DNA of 64,000 nucleotides from Nemophila menziesii (GCA_029959085.1 JARWIR010000016.1:20593499-20657498); one strand, 5' to 3'. Counted from the first letter of the stretch, positions 51,487 to 63,959 are shown. The notes: generated by a model from the letters alone, not told the origin. A program made the numbers and translations.

Positions 51487-54140
51487 ATGACAAAAAGAAT
51501 AGAAACATTATATATTGTTAGGGAGATGAAGAAAAATAAAAATAATGTATTGATTTCTAGTGAAAAGAAATCAATTGAGGAAAGTTCAAGTTCAAGTTTA
51601 AAGGGTAAAACAGGTTCAGAAAGTAAAGGGAAGCTAGCTGTGGAAAATTCAAAAAGCAAAAAGATTTCAAATTTCATAAGGAAGACACCACAACCTTTAC
51701 AGATTGAGATTCATGTGCCCTAGATTAACAAAGCTTCCAAGGCCTTGTTAGCTTCAGTAGAGAAACATTTAACGGAACTTCCTTTGGCTTATGAGAGAGT
51801 ATTTGAAAAAGAAGTTGGAGAAGGTGAATACAAGAGATTCTTAGAGATGGGTGATAGATTGGGTTGGTATACATTCATGTTGCAAAGATCGAATTTATGT
51901 AGAGAGTTAGTTTTCGGTTTCTATTTAGGCCTCTTTAGCCGAATAGTGATGGTCGTGTTTCAGTTAGAGGCAAGTTAGTTCCTTTTGCAGTTGAAGAGAT
52001 TCGAAGCCAATTCCAGTTTAAGAAATTGGTCGGACCATGTAAGTATGAAGAAGAGGTGGAAAATATCAAGACTTTCAATTGTAATCTACTTTTTGAGCAT
52101 GTATTAGTGGTGGGTCCTGGTGTGTTATAAAATAAAGCAATAAAAATGATAGAATAAAGGATCCACAGACCGAAAGTGTACGGGTCGTTCCAACTAATAA
52201 ATAAGTGAAATCGGGATAATCGTCTCCACATGGATTTAAGTAGTTATTCTAAATTCGTGTTCAATATTAGAATAGATAGTTTTAATTGTTTTAATTAGAG
52301 TTTGTTTTCTAATTAACTAAATAAAATAAATAATAAAAAATTATGCAAATAAGATAATGAGATGCAAGTATGAACCTATCCTATTGAATTTATGATTCCT
52401 AAGAATAAGGGTGAATGGGAAATCTCACAATAGTTGGGACTCTATAATCCCGTAGCCCCCTGTCGGGTGGACCTAGGAGCTATACTAAAGTACTATAAAC
52501 ACCTATATGGGCGAATATGTCTCTTTGGATGATAATTTCTTTGACCTCTTTGGCTACGTGGTTAGTCAAGCCTGTTGGTCAATAACGGACCCCATGCATC
52601 TATATTCTAGTTAGGTAATTAAACCCCCCCTGTCGGATGATCACTCGCCACTAAGTGAATAGCTTAATTACTAAGACCTACCCTTGATTCATGACTTCAA
52701 TGATAGTAAACAAGCACAAGAATATATTCAATGGAAATTAAGAACCAATTCAATTAAATACTAAAATCTAGATTCAAATTAAAACAGAAAAATAATAATT
52801 AAAGATTCATATAATTACAATCCTAAAGAGAAATTATGCAAAATAAAACTCTTGAATAAATAGCTTAGAAATAACTCATAGACAAAATAGATCTAATACT
52901 AATTTACCCAAAGAATAGAGATGGACAAGTGTTGAATTGATGTAGTTAAGCTCGAGCTCTTGCTTCTTCCTCCTCTAGATCCTCTTGATTGCTTCTATGA
53001 TGAATTATGTATGTATATTAAGCTTATGCAGGCAAGGGATGATTTTTTAAGGTTTAGAACTGATATTAATAGGTGCTAGGTCGAAATCTTGGAGTAGGGG
53101 TCAAGTAAAAGAGTCCAAGCCCAACTCAAATTCGTATGTAGATAAGGATAATTACTGCTGACTTATTTTGATCATATCTTCTTCGTTACTGAGCCGTTTT
53201 AGCCCGTAAGATACCAAGAGAATCCTCACAGAATTATCTATCTACCTATAAAAGGGATCTTCCAGAAACGTCACGTATTTGGAGTTATCATAACTTCTTA
53301 GACGTAGCTGCAGAAATTAGATTTACTTGGCAGCTTTTCCTAATTGAACTCTGATTCCTTCTATCTCCAGATTTCTTCAAGATCTTCTTTCCTTATTTCC
53401 TTAGAATTGAATTGGCATATAATTTAATTCCATATTATCTTTAAAACTTCACATTAGCACACAAATTAAGCCAAATATGCTATAAAAATAATAATTCATC
53501 AAATCAAGACAAGAAATAGGAATATTATGAATTAAGCACAAAAGACTATATAAAAAGACCATTTTCTACCTAAAATGATGTCTCCTAAGGGCTTATATTT
53601 ATAACAAATAGGGATACATCAATTAGATAAGGAGAAAGTGCAAGCAAATAAGGGAGAATTGAAGGCACCTTGGACTTACAAATATCTCCAAGCAGATACA
53701 AAAGTTTGGCACCATTTCCTTACAGCAAATGTCTTTGGAAACCTGAGAACTTCGGAGGTAACTAAGAAGAATGAAATCTTGTTGAATTGTATTTTAAGGG
53801 GGGGAAAGCAAATGTGGCACAGTTGATCTTCGAGGAGGTGATGCGGTTCTCGGTCTCTCCTACTTTGTTATTTAGTTTCAAATATCCTACTATGATCACG
53901 TGCCTAGTTCGAAAAGCGAGTTTGATTCCGGGTAAAGAAGAGAAGCTAATGTATAATATGATGCAAAATATTGACAACAATTGGATCGAGACAGTTTTGA
54001 GAGGAGCGGGAGTTACGTAACTTTCAAAAGAATAAAAGTATCGTATTTGGCAAGAAAAGATGGAGGAGCGATTAAATACAGTCGAAGCAGCTCACTAAAG
54101 TGAATATAACTTAACATCGGCTAGGGATTTAGACGAGCAA
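51487..54140 (+). pseudogene. Athila B third ORF (putative plant transposon protein domain), split by a solo LTR
   Basis: ATG 51487 starts a basic Lys/Ser-rich leader. TAG at 51721-51723 interrupts, and the same frame then gives KASKALLASVEKHLTELPL, GEGEYKRFLEMGDRLGWYTF and CRELVFGFYLGLFSR. A frameshift near 51935 leads to VSVRGKLVPFAVEEI. After the solo LTR the frame resumes: LKAPWTYKYLQADTKVWHHF, LTANVFGNLRTSEVTKKNE, then (shifted) ANVAQLIFEEVMRFS, KASLIPGKEEKLMY and a coiled-coil-like MEERLNTVEAAH near 54060-54095. This matches the domain annotated as putative plant transposon protein in Athila-type third ORFs (family knowledge). Its role is unknown. Confidence 0.75.
52108..53621 (-). repeat. 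Solo Athila LTR, D-like family, inside the B third ORF
   Basis: 1514 bases in reverse orientation. The left end TGGTGGGTCCTGG and right end GGGATACATCA are the inverse of the TGATG...CCCACCA termini. The flanking 5-mers ATTAG are identical (52103-52107, 53622-53626). Removing it joins FEHVL to DKEKVQANK in frame. Its middle (inverse of TTGACCGACAGGCTTAACTA-like and CATCCGAAGAGATATATTCG) follows element D LTRs. Confidence 0.9.
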
Positions 54141-54149
54141 TCAAAAGGA

Positions 54150-55299
54150 AAAGTGTAGATATTTTTGACGCAGTCTTTTTGATATAAAGTAGGCAAAAAT
54201 CGGAGCAATAACGAAGGAGTTACGAGCAAAATAAGACAGCAGCCGTTTATCCCTTCTCCTATATTTTAGGAAACGAATTTGATTTGGAAAAAGTCCAATT
54301 ACTTGCCTTCTACTCAAAGATTTCGACCTAGGGTTTGGAAAACCCTATAAATACACCCTCTTTTCATTATAAATACATCCTTGGTCAACCTTTAAGCCAA
54401 GAGGAAACTTACATCAAGAGAAGAGAAGATAAGAAGGAGTTGGACAACAAATCATGCCTTCCCAATCCTTCAAATTTGTAAGTAGTTTTTTTCCTTTCTC
54501 TAGTATGAACTAAATTTATTTTAACTTGAGATTAGCATAGGGGTATGAATCCTAGACATGTTGTATATCTATTTTAATTTGGGATGTTAACATTTAAATG
54601 AAATTAGTGTTTTATTTCTGTTTTATGTGTTTTGATTTATTGTCTGTAGTTCTTACAGAGGCCTACGTATAGGATTACCTTAATAGTAGTTAGATGGTCA
54701 CCCAGAAGGAGTGTCTAATTATTAAAGCACCACATAAACTTCTAGTGTGTGGTAGTAATCCGGAAGGGCTTGCCTAAGTAGATAGTCATTAGGGTTTGAT
54801 ATTTAATCACCGATCATTATACAGGGTCCCCTTACCCACTTCCCCTGATAATTTTTAGGTTGCCTCTTAAGTCCGCCCGGAAAGGGGTTAGGAGTAATAT
54901 AGAATCCTGGCTATTGCATATCACACAATTCTCCCCTACATGATTTATATAAACAAGGATAGTGGGGATTACTTGCTAGATCTCGAGCTAAACTCTCATA
55001 CTATCTCTTCTCTTTATTTATATTCATGTCTTTATTTTATTTAGTTAATTGTTTAGATTCCTAAAAACCAAACAAAAATTCCATAGTCTTTTATTTTCAG
55101 CGTATTATTTTTCTAGCTTTCTTATTTGCACTATATATTGCATAAGTTCTCTCTAACTTTCGTAGTCTCTGAGGAACGAATTCTATTTATCATTAAAACT
55201 TGTATACAACCTGTGATACTTGCAGTGAGTAACGTGTTTAGGCTAGGGTGTGAGTTGCATTATTTATATCCTATTTTTCTCACACCTTAGCCAACACCA
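54150..55299 (+). repeat. Athila C LTR, 5'-truncated
   Basis: From TTTTTGATATAAAG onward it follows the B LTR from 46514 on (TATA-like CCTATAAATACACC near 54342; TTAGATGGTCACCC; GCTAGGGTGTGAG; ending CAACACCA). The first roughly 410 bases of a B-type LTR are missing. The left limit is approximate. Confidence 0.78.
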
Positions 55300-55305
55300 A
55301 GTTTT

Positions 55306-55323
55306 TGGCGCCGCTGCCGGGGA
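55306..55323 (+). other. Athila C primer-binding site
   Basis: TGGCGCCGCTGCCGGGGA, same tRNA-Asp type as A and B. Confidence 0.88.
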
Positions 55324-55421
55324 CTACATCATTAGTCCTTGTGCATATATTTAGTGTTTTTATTTCAGTTAGTTCTATTTTACGCTTCTTGTTTTAGTTT
55401 TCTCATTTCAGGATTATTCAG

Positions 55422-57125
55422 ATGGCAAGTCCGAGGAAACTCGATCTTCCCGTCTCATTCAGAGTGCAACCTAGAGGAATTTGCACTCCAGAAATCCAAG
55501 CAGCTAAATTTAGGCCTGCTCCAGGCATGATTCAACAATTTTCGAGTTATGTCCGATTTAGTGGTGTTGCACAACAAGATCCAGTTCGTTATATTCAGAA
55601 ATTCATGCAGATTTGTGATGCCTACATCATCAAAGGTGTTACACAGGAACAGATGTACTACGTTATGTTCCATTTCTTTCTAACCGGAAGTGAAAGCGAT
55701 TGGTATGGCTACCAACACCCTGATTTGATTCCAGATTGGGATAACCTCCAACCCAAATTTCTAGAGTGATACTATCCGGTTAGTAGACGCTTAAAAGATA
55801 TGCTAGAGTTTGAACAATTTATGCAAGAAGAAGGGGAAAATATTTGTGAAGCATGGTTACGTTTTAACGAGAAGAAAGAAAGGTGTCCATTCCACGTCTC
55901 CTCGCCCGAATATCAATTAACCATGCTCTATGGAGGACTTAACAGCGAGTCCACAACAAAAGCAGATATATTAGGAGATGTAAGTTTTATGTTATTAGAT
56001 CTTGAAGATGCTTATGTTATTATGGAAAGAGTTCTTGATACCGAGAGAAGTTAGCCGTTAGAATCAGAAAAAGCAGAAGATACCTTAGAAGCTCTAAGGA
56101 TCGAAGAATTAAACCAACAACTTAAGGAATTACAAGAGAAAGCACGTTTAGAGAGTAGCTTAGTAGTTTAGGTAAATCTAGTACACACTTTACCTTCATG
56201 TCCGGGTTGTAGAGAAATAAATCATTTGTGGGAGAATTGTGTTAATAATCCAGCTTCAAGTTCCTTCGTATCTCATCAAAGAAACCATTACTCTAATGGT
56301 TATTATCAACCTCAAGGGTCTCGAGCTAATTATTACGCCCCCCCCCCCCCAGAATCGAAATTGGGTTGAAAATCAAGGTAACTATTATTAGACTCAACCT
56401 CAACGTTATCATCAACCACAACTTATTTATCAGCAAGAGCAAAAATATGAAGAATATTATCAATAACCACATTCATATTCAACGCAACAAGCTACGCAAG
56501 AACAACCTTCGAGTTTGGATCCAAGACTAGTAGAATGTTTGAAGAGAACATGAAGATAAGCCAGCAACGATTTCAAACGCACACAAAGATCATTAAAAAT
56601 ATCTAGAATACCATATCACAAATGGCGAGTGTAATCCAAAACAGGCCAACAGGGCAACTCACAAGTGATACTACTGCTCCTAAAGACAATGCTTGTCATG
56701 CAGTAGAATTAAGAAGTGGAAAACAATTACCTCCGCCTAGAGTGGAAGAAACAAAATAACCCAAAGAACCAACCCCTAGTCTTAGAAAAGAGGTTGAAGA
56801 AATAGTTGAAGACAAAGTCGAAGAGGTAATTTAACCAAAAAGTATCCTAAAGAAGACATCATAAAAGAAGAAAAGCTTAGTTGTACACAATACATTTCCT
56901 CCTCCACCATTCCCACCACGTGTCAAAAACAAGAACAGTGAAAAAGAATTCAAGAAGTTCTTTGACATGGTGAGAAAATTAGATATTAATATACCATTTG
57001 TAGAAGCTATAAAGAGGATGCTGAAATATCTTAAATTCATGAAGGACATTCTTTCTAACAAACGAAGCTTAGAAACTGGGGAGTGTAGTGTTATTTGTGA
57101 AAGCAAGTTACCACCGAAGCTATAA
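55422..57125 (+). pseudogene. Athila C gag
   Basis: ATG 55422 (MASPRKLDLPVSFRVQPRG) opens the gag core: FRPAPGMIQQFSSYVRFSG, RYIQKFMQICDAYI. After TGA 55767-55769 the same frame continues with LEFEQFMQEEGENICEAWLR and NEKKERCPFHVSSPEYQLTM. TAG stops occur near 56052 and 56168, and the zinc knuckle CPGCREINHLWENC (CX2CX4HX4C) follows near 56200-56240. A run of 14 C at about 56337-56350 and several later stops and shifts break the frame. Particle protein remnant. Confidence 0.83.
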
Positions 57126-57712
57126 GATCCCGAAAGTTTTACAATTCCTATTGCCATTGGTGAAGGATGGACTGGGAAAGCATTATGTAATTTAGGCGCG
57201 AGTATCAATCTCATGTCGAAGTCCCTGTTCGAGAAGCTCAACATAGGAGAGGTAGTACCTACTTCAGTAGTATTACAAATGGTGGATCGCTCCCTCTTCC
57301 AATCAGTAGGTAAAATCGAAGATGTTTTAGTTAAAGCTGGTAGTTTTATATTCTTGTGATTTTATTATTCTTGACTAAGACGCAGATAAGAATGTCCCCA
57401 TCGTCTTGGGAAGACCCATTCTTAGCCACACGACGTACACTAATAGATGTTGAGAATGGTGAAGTAATCATGAGGGTCCAAGACGAACAAGTACGATTCA
57501 ATGTGTTCAAGGATATGAAATATCTAGATACAAAAGATGAATGCTTGAAAATAGATTTCATAAGCAAAATTACGCAAGAAGTTCTTAATAAATCAAGCTT
57601 TGATGACACTGTAACAGCAGCCTTGGCACTTGAATCTCCGGAAATATATGACGCTATAGCTGGAGAAGTTGCAGCATTATATTCAGTAGACGGTAGACCA
57701 AGTGCGATTTGA
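57126..57712 (+). pseudogene. Athila C protease, active site altered
   Basis: PESFTIPIAIGEGWTGKA leads into LCNLGASINLMSKSLFEKL. The expected catalytic Asp (DLGAS) is Asn. LQMVDRSLFQSVGKIEDVLV follows, then a frameshift near 57355 and RRTLIDVENGEVIMRVQDEQ and FNVFKDMKYLDTKDECLKID. Spacing before RT is longer than in A or B, as in coding-complete Athila elements. Confidence 0.8.
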
Positions 57713-58141
57713 GAAAAACTTCGAGAATGAACCAATGAAGAAACCATCTATCATATGTTCTCCTGTTCTTGAAGAAAAACCGCTTCCAGACCATCTACAT
57801 TACGTGCATTTAGGTATGAACAAAAATTTGCCTGTTATTATTTCTGCTAACTTTTCAGTTCCTCAAGAAGATAGGCTACTACGTGTGCTTCGCGCTAACA
57901 AAGAAGTAATTGGGTAGACTATAGCCGATATTAAGGGAATTAGTCCTGCCATTTGCAAACACAAGATCATTCTTGATAAGGAAGAAGGGCGATCGATAGA
58001 GGGACAGAGGAGACTTATGCCAGTAATGAAAGAGGTGGTAAGAAAAGAGGTGATCAAATTATTAGATGCGGGTATTATCTTTTCGATTACGAGTAGTGAT
58101 TGGGTTACTCCAGTGCAATGCGTTCCAAAGAAAGGAGGTAT
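57702..58141 (+). pseudogene. Athila C reverse transcriptase, N-terminal part
   Basis: CSPVLEEKPLPDHLHYVHLG, LPVIISANFSVPQEDRLLRV and ANKEVIG, then TAG (57915-57917), TIADIKGISPAICKHKIIL, MPVMKEVVRKEVIKLLDAGI, SSDWVTPVQCVPKKGGI. This is the standard start of a Ty3/Athila RT. The frame is cut after KKGG by element D. Confidence 0.88.
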
Positions 58142-59987
58142 CGATGTCTCCCTATTTGTTCTAATTATTATCCCTTTGGAGACATCCTTTTAGGTGAATA
58201 TTTGACTTATTTGATAGACTTTTATGCTTATTTCGTCATATTACACTTTCTCCCCTTGTAATTAGACTATTTGCATTTTTAGAGCTTTTGTGCGTTAATT
58301 TGATTATTTTTAGTGCAAAGTTAGTAGGTTCTTGAATTTCATGAAAGACCACTACAAGGAGGAGAAGTGAGAATTAAATTTTAGGGTATTTTCGTGTGTC
58401 AGGAAGTATTTTTATTCGAGTTTCTAATTTTAGAGTGCACTTTCCTATTTCTATCCTTGAATTATGGATTTATTATTTTTAAAGCATATGCGGTTTAATT
58501 ATTTATTTATTGTGAAGCTTTAAAAGATATATGGTAATTAACTAGAGACCAATTCAAGTCAAATAAGTAAAGGAAAGAGATATACATGGAAATAAGAAGA
58601 TTAAGGAAGGATATATGCAAAGAAGGAAAAGATAAAGCTGCCAAATGAATCTGAAATTCAAGCCATGTTCTAAAGACGAGCTCAGAACTTAAGATTGTCT
58701 TGGAATTTAGGAGAATGGTTTGGACCAATGGAAAGAGCTTTCCGAGACAAGTGATTTCTACTATTGGAACGCGTCAAACGGATAAGTATTGAAGGAGATA
58801 TGACCAAAACAAATTAACAACATAATCTTACCTTTCCTAGATTTTAGGGCTGCGAATTAAAGAGTTCTTACTTGTCTTCCACTTCAAGTAAAACGAATTA
58901 GGGCTTCCTAGCACCTATAAATACACCCCTTAGACCTCATTATTCAGTACCTCTCACAATTCATTCAATTTATAATATCCTTAGAGAGAGAGATAGAGTC
59001 AAAGACCTCTCAATTATTCTTCACATTAAAACATCCTTATAGAGAGAGAGAGTCAACCACTTCAGAGCAAGAAGGCAGAGGAGAAGCTAGAACTGGAGGA
59101 ATTCTATTTTTCCACAAGAGCCAACCAACCCCTTAGGTAATATATTTTTTTTCTGTAATTGAATATGATGTCTTTCTATTTAATTTCAGTCTTTAAATTT
59201 ATCATGAGCTAAACTTTAATATACTTGAAAATCGCAATAAAGGGATGAACCCTAATTAATTTAATTTATGTTTTGAATTTGTGATTGTTATGATTTAAAT
59301 TGAGTTGAGTATTAGATATTGGATATTACTTTGTTCTTATTTACTAATTCTTTTCCGCGCAACTAGAATTAGCTGTTAGTATTTGGGCTATTCACTTTAG
59401 TGGCGAAGTGATCATCCGACAGGGGGGTTTGAATACAGACTTAGGTAATACCCGTGTAATGTCCGTTATTGACCGACAGGCTTAACTAATTACATAGCCA
59501 AAGAGGTAAATTCTTATCATCCGAAGAGATATATTCGCCCATACAGGGGTTTATAGTACTTTAGGATAGCTCCTAGGTCCACCCTGACGGGGGCTAGGAG
59601 ACATTAGAGTCCCTACTAGTATATTAATACCAATTCTACCCTTAAACATAGCACAGATTGTATTAATTAGGAGGATTCCTTGCGAGACTCAAGTATCTCT
59701 CATCTCTGAAGTTCGTCTTTTATTTGCATTTATTTCTAATCTGTGAATTTATATTTAGTCTTTATTTTATTGCATATTTAGTTTTAAGAAAACCAAACAA
59801 AAATCATATTATTTTACTTTTCTGTTAAACAATTATTCTTACTATCTGATTAATATCTTGGTTAAACCTAATCCGTCCCTGAGAACGAAACCCGATTTAT
59901 CGGATTATTACTTGGACAACCATGCACTTGCGGTAATTGTGGTTCCTTTATTTATCATTTTATTTTCTAACACCCTAGGACCCACTA
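58142..59987 (+). repeat. Element D 5' LTR
   Basis: Starts CGATGTCTCC (first base T to C relative to the family), with the pairing GGAGACATC at about 58177. TATA-like CCTATAAATACACCCC near 58914. Contains AG-dinucleotide runs near 59041-59050, GACAGGGGGG and TGACGGGGG boxes, and ends CCCACTA. Confidence 0.9.
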
Positions 59988-61559
59988 AGTTTTTGGCGCC
60001 GCTGGCGGGGAGTGAGCAATGTTCAGCATGCCACCTACGCAACACAAGGAGCTCAACCTACACGCAACCATGGAAACCAGCTTCGTGCTAGTTCAGATAC
60101 ATTTTCCTATCCCTTTCTTATTTGTTTTATTTATTTAATTTCTTTATTGAGTCTTTTTCGAGTCGTGGGGACACGACTCACTTTTAAGTTTGGGGTGGGG
60201 TTCGTTGCCTCATCCCAAATTTTTGTGTTTTACATGCTTTAAATAAAATTAATATTAGGGTTGCGTTGACTGTAAAGTATTTTAAATGCCTCCATCAAGC
60301 ATGATTTTTATGAATTTATGATAAAAAATAGTTGACTCTAGGGGTTAGTATAAAACGCACTTAGATTGCATGCAAATATGAGATAATTAATAGGAAGAAT
60401 CAATGAACAATGCAAAAGAAGTAAACTTGTGCTTAAGGATAATGAGTGGTTTGTAGAATGTGAGATCTGAATGAGTATAGAACCCACTTAGGTATAAACT
60501 AGAGGCAAGTTGTGTAAATAGGAAAATGATAGAGACAGTTCTTTGTTAGCCTTTTGAATCCTTTTTGGCCTTCTATCCCTGAATAAATTATATCCTTCTC
60601 AGCCAAATTTTTAGCCTTTAAGCCTTTCTTTTGTCGCTACATTATAAGACAATATCCCTTTAGTTTGTTAGGCATGACCATATGACCCGCACTTGAATCA
60701 CGATCCTGAGACTTCCTGTCTTGAGCTTGAGTTTGGGGTGGTGGGTCCACTATATGGGAATTTACATTGGGTTGGGATTTTTGAGCTTATCGAGTGTGCT
60801 TTGTTTATATTTTGATGATGATTCACAGGTTTATTATATTGTAACCCTTTGTCGGGGGAATAGTAAATGAAAAAGAAGCTAAAACGCTAAAGGCATAATT
60901 TATGAAAAAATAGCATGATATCTCAACATCAAAAAAAGAGTCATAGCTATACAAAAGAAGAAAAAAAGTTTCATATGAAAAATATATATTTGGACTGGCA
61001 AGGTGGAAATTTTTATGTGATCATCTTTAGTGCTTATTGGGTTAATTTGGGGACGCTACATTAGCGCGTCAAATGGTTTGAGTGAGAACGTTATTCGAGT
61101 GTAAACTGAAGCTCTTGGACAGTTTGTTGATGGTAAGTGAGGAGAGAGCCAAAAGCTCACTTCAAATTTACCAAATATACACGCCATACCGTCCTTCAGC
61201 CTATATTAAAACCATAAAGACCTCGTGATTCCTAGTTACACAGTGAGTTAATAGGGAGTATGCTAAGTGGAGCGTTCAAATCAAGTAAAGATCGAGGAAC
61301 ACCCTATAGCCACCATCTTGAGATAAGTAATAAGTGTAACCTTCCAGCATTGTGAAATTAATTTTTTATTGATATTATTTTGTGTTTGATTTTGCATGAT
61401 AAGGGTATGTGTATATTAATTCCTAGATTAGACTATATGAGATTTGTTTTAAGTTGTATTTTGGGAATATTTGCTAGATTCTACCGTCTGCGTTCACCTA
61501 AAAGATCCTTTGTTTTTAGTTTACTTTGTCGGGACGACAAAGGTTTGAGTTTGGGGTCT
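59988..61559 (+). other. Element D interior: third-ORF end, hairpin and 3' region
   Basis: Within 10 bases of the primer site begins the piece VQHATYATQGAQPTRNHGNQ ... SSDTFS, homologous to the end of the A third ORF (26380-26479). It is followed by the conserved hairpin (60160-60179), the motif AGTTTGGGGTGGGG, a second GAGTTTGGGGTGGTGGG (near 60730) and the polypurine tract GAGTTTGGGGTCT (61547-61559). No other ORF. Confidence 0.8.
59994..60011 (+). other. Element D primer-binding site, mutated
   Basis: TGGCGCCGCTGGCGGGGA, one further mismatch (C to G) against the A/B/C site. Confidence 0.8.
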
Positions 61560-63399
61560 TCATGTCTCCCTATTTGTTCTAATTATTATCACTTTGGAGA
61601 CATCCTTTTAGGTGAATATTTGACTTATTTGATAGAATTTTATACCTTATTTCATCATATTACAGTTTCCCCCCTTGGAATTAGACAATTTGCATTTTTA
61701 GAGCTTTTGTGCGTTAATTTGATTATTTTTAGTGCAAAGTTAGTAGGTTCTTGAATTTCATGAAATACCACTACAAGGAGGAGAAGTTAGAATTAAATTC
61801 TTAGGGTATTATTGTGTGTTAGGAAGTATTTTTATTCGAGTTTCTAATTTTAGAGTGCACTTTCCTATTTCTATTCTTGAATTATGTATTTATTATTTTT
61901 AAAGCATATGCGGTTTAATTATTTATTTATTGTGAAGCTTTAAAAGATATATGGTAATTAATTAGAGACCAAGTCAAGTCAAAGAAGTAAAGGAAAGAGA
62001 TATACATGGAAATAAGAAGATTAAGGAAGGATATATGCAAAGAAGGAAAAGATAAAGCTGCCAAATAAATCTGAAATTCCAGCCACGTTCTAAAGACGAG
62101 CTCATAACTTAAGATTGACTGGGAATTTGGGAGAATGGTCTGGACCAATGGAAAGAGATTTCCGAGACAAGTGATTTCGACTACTGGAACGCGTCAAACG
62201 GATAAGTATTAAAGGAGATATGACCAAAATAAATCAGCAGTAAAATCTTACCTTTCCTAGATTTTAGGGTTGTGAATTAAAGAGTTATTTACTTGTCTTC
62301 TACTCCAAGTAAAACGAATTAGGGATTTCCTAGCACCTATACATATACCCTTAGACCTCATTATTTAGTACCTCTCACAATTCATTCAATTTATAATATC
62401 CTTAGAGAGAGAGTCAAAAACCTCTCAATTATTCTTCACATTAAAACATCCTTAGAGAGAGAGTCAACCACTTCAGAGCAAGAAGGCAGAGGAGAAGCTA
62501 GAGCTGGAGGAATTCTCTTTTTCCACAACAGCCAACCAACCCCTTAGGTTATATATTTATTTTCTGTAATTGAATATGATGTCATTCTATTTAATTTCAG
62601 TCTTTAAATTTATCATGAGCTAAACTTTAATATACTTGAGAATCGCAATAAAGGGATAAACCCTAATTAATTTAATTTATGTTTTGAATTTGGGATTGTT
62701 ATGATTTAAATTGAGTTGAGTATTAGATATTGGATATTACTTTGTTCTTATTTACTAATTCTTTTCCGCGCAACTAGAATTAGCTGTTAGTATTTGGGCT
62801 ATTCACTTTAGTGGCGAAGTGAACATCCGACAGGGGAGTTTGAATACAGACTTAGGTAATACTCGTGTGATATCCGTTATTGACCGACAGGCTTAACTAA
62901 TTACATAGCCAAAGAGGTAAATTCTTATCATCCGAAGAGATATATTTGCCCATACAGGGGTTTATAGTACTTTAGGATAGCTCCTAGGTCCACCCTGACG
63001 GAGGCTGGGAGACATTAGAGTCCCGACTAGTATACGAATACCAATTCTACCCTTAAACATAGCACAGAATATATTAATTAGGAGGATTCCTTGCGATACT
63101 CAAGTATCTCTCATCTATGAAGTTCGTCTTTTATTTGCATTTATTTCTTTTCTGTGAATTTATTTTTAGTCTTTATTTTATTGAATATTTACTTTTAAGA
63201 AAACCAAACAAAAATCATATTATTTTACTTTACTAGTTAAACAATTATTCTTACTATCTGATTAATATCTGGGTTAAACCTAATCTGTCCCTGAGAACGA
63301 AACCTGATTTATCGGAGTATTACTTGGACAACCGTGCACTTGCGGTAATTGTGGTTCCTTTATTTATCACTTTATTTTCTAACACCCTAGGATCCACCA
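61560..63399 (+). repeat. Element D 3' LTR
   Basis: Starts TCATGTCTCC and ends GGATCCACCA before the GGTAT duplication. Very close to the 5' LTR. The TATA region is changed (CCTATACATATACC near 62336 against CCTATAAATACACC). Confidence 0.9.
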
Positions 63400-63959
63400 G
63401 GTATCACTGCCATCCTTAATGATAAAAAATGAAGTCATTCCATCAAGAATAGTTGTGGGTGGAGAGTATGCATGGATTACCGCAAGCTCAACGAAGCTAC
63501 GAAGAAAGATCACATCCCGTAACCTTTCATTGATCAGATGTTAGACAAGCTTGCAGGGAGAGAGTATTATTTTTTCCTTGATGAATATTCAGGCTATAAT
63601 CGGATTTGTGTAGATCTGCTGATCAACAAAAAACAACTTTCACTTGTCTGTTTGGCACATTTTCTTATAGAAGGGTGTCGTTTGGTTTATGCAAAGCACC
63701 TGCCACGTTCCATAGGTATATGATGGCTATATTTTGGGACATGATTGATAAATACTTGGAAGTTTTTATGGATAATTTTTTGATATTTGGAGATAGTTTC
63801 GATGAGTGCCTCAACAATCTTGGAAATGTACTTCTGCGATGTAAAGAAACATATCTAGTGCTTAATTGGGAAAAATGCCACTTCATGGTTCGAGAAGGGA
63901 TTATGTTGGGACATAAAGTTTCGAGTGCAGGAATGGAACTTGATCGAGCTAAAAAATGA
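63400..63959 (+). pseudogene. Athila C reverse transcriptase, continuation
   Basis: From the second GGTAT the frame gives GITAILNDKK, TGA (63430-63432), CGWRVCMDYRKLNEATKKDH, TAA (63520-63522), PFIDQMLDKLAGREYYFFLD and EYSGYNRI. It then shifts near 63600 to KTTFTCLFGTFSYRR, GLCKAPATFHRYMMAIF, FMDNFLIFGDSFDECL and GHKVSSAG. The catalytic pair, normally DD in FMDD, is Asp-Asn here (AAT 63774-63776). Clearly non-functional RT. The gene continues past the window. Confidence 0.88.

Larger units (their letters stand above)
45392..54150 (+). mobile_element. Athila element B (gag, protease, third ORF; no RT; 3' LTR missing)
   Basis: 5' LTR, primer site, gag, protease plus integrase-tail-like segment, repeat cluster and a third ORF follow in the same order as in A. 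The third ORF runs to about 54140 and meets a 5'-truncated LTR (start of C) without a 3' UTR or polypurine tract. The 5-mer before the 5' LTR is GCATT. The matching right copy is not available. Confidence 0.85.
58142..63399 (+). mobile_element. Athila-related element D: full LTRs, about 1.57 kb almost non-coding interior
   Basis: 5258 bases inserted in the C RT gene between identical GGTAT 5-mers (58137-58141, 63400-63404). LTRs of 1846 and 1840 bases. In a 120-base sample (58441-58560 against 61861-61980) I count 4 differences. The primer site is followed directly by the last bit of a third ORF and the same 3' region as in A. No gag, protease or RT. Confidence 0.92.

Noticed and set aside
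57346..57747. Minus-strand ORF of 133 codons
   Set aside because: Antisense of the protease and pre-RT segment of Athila C.
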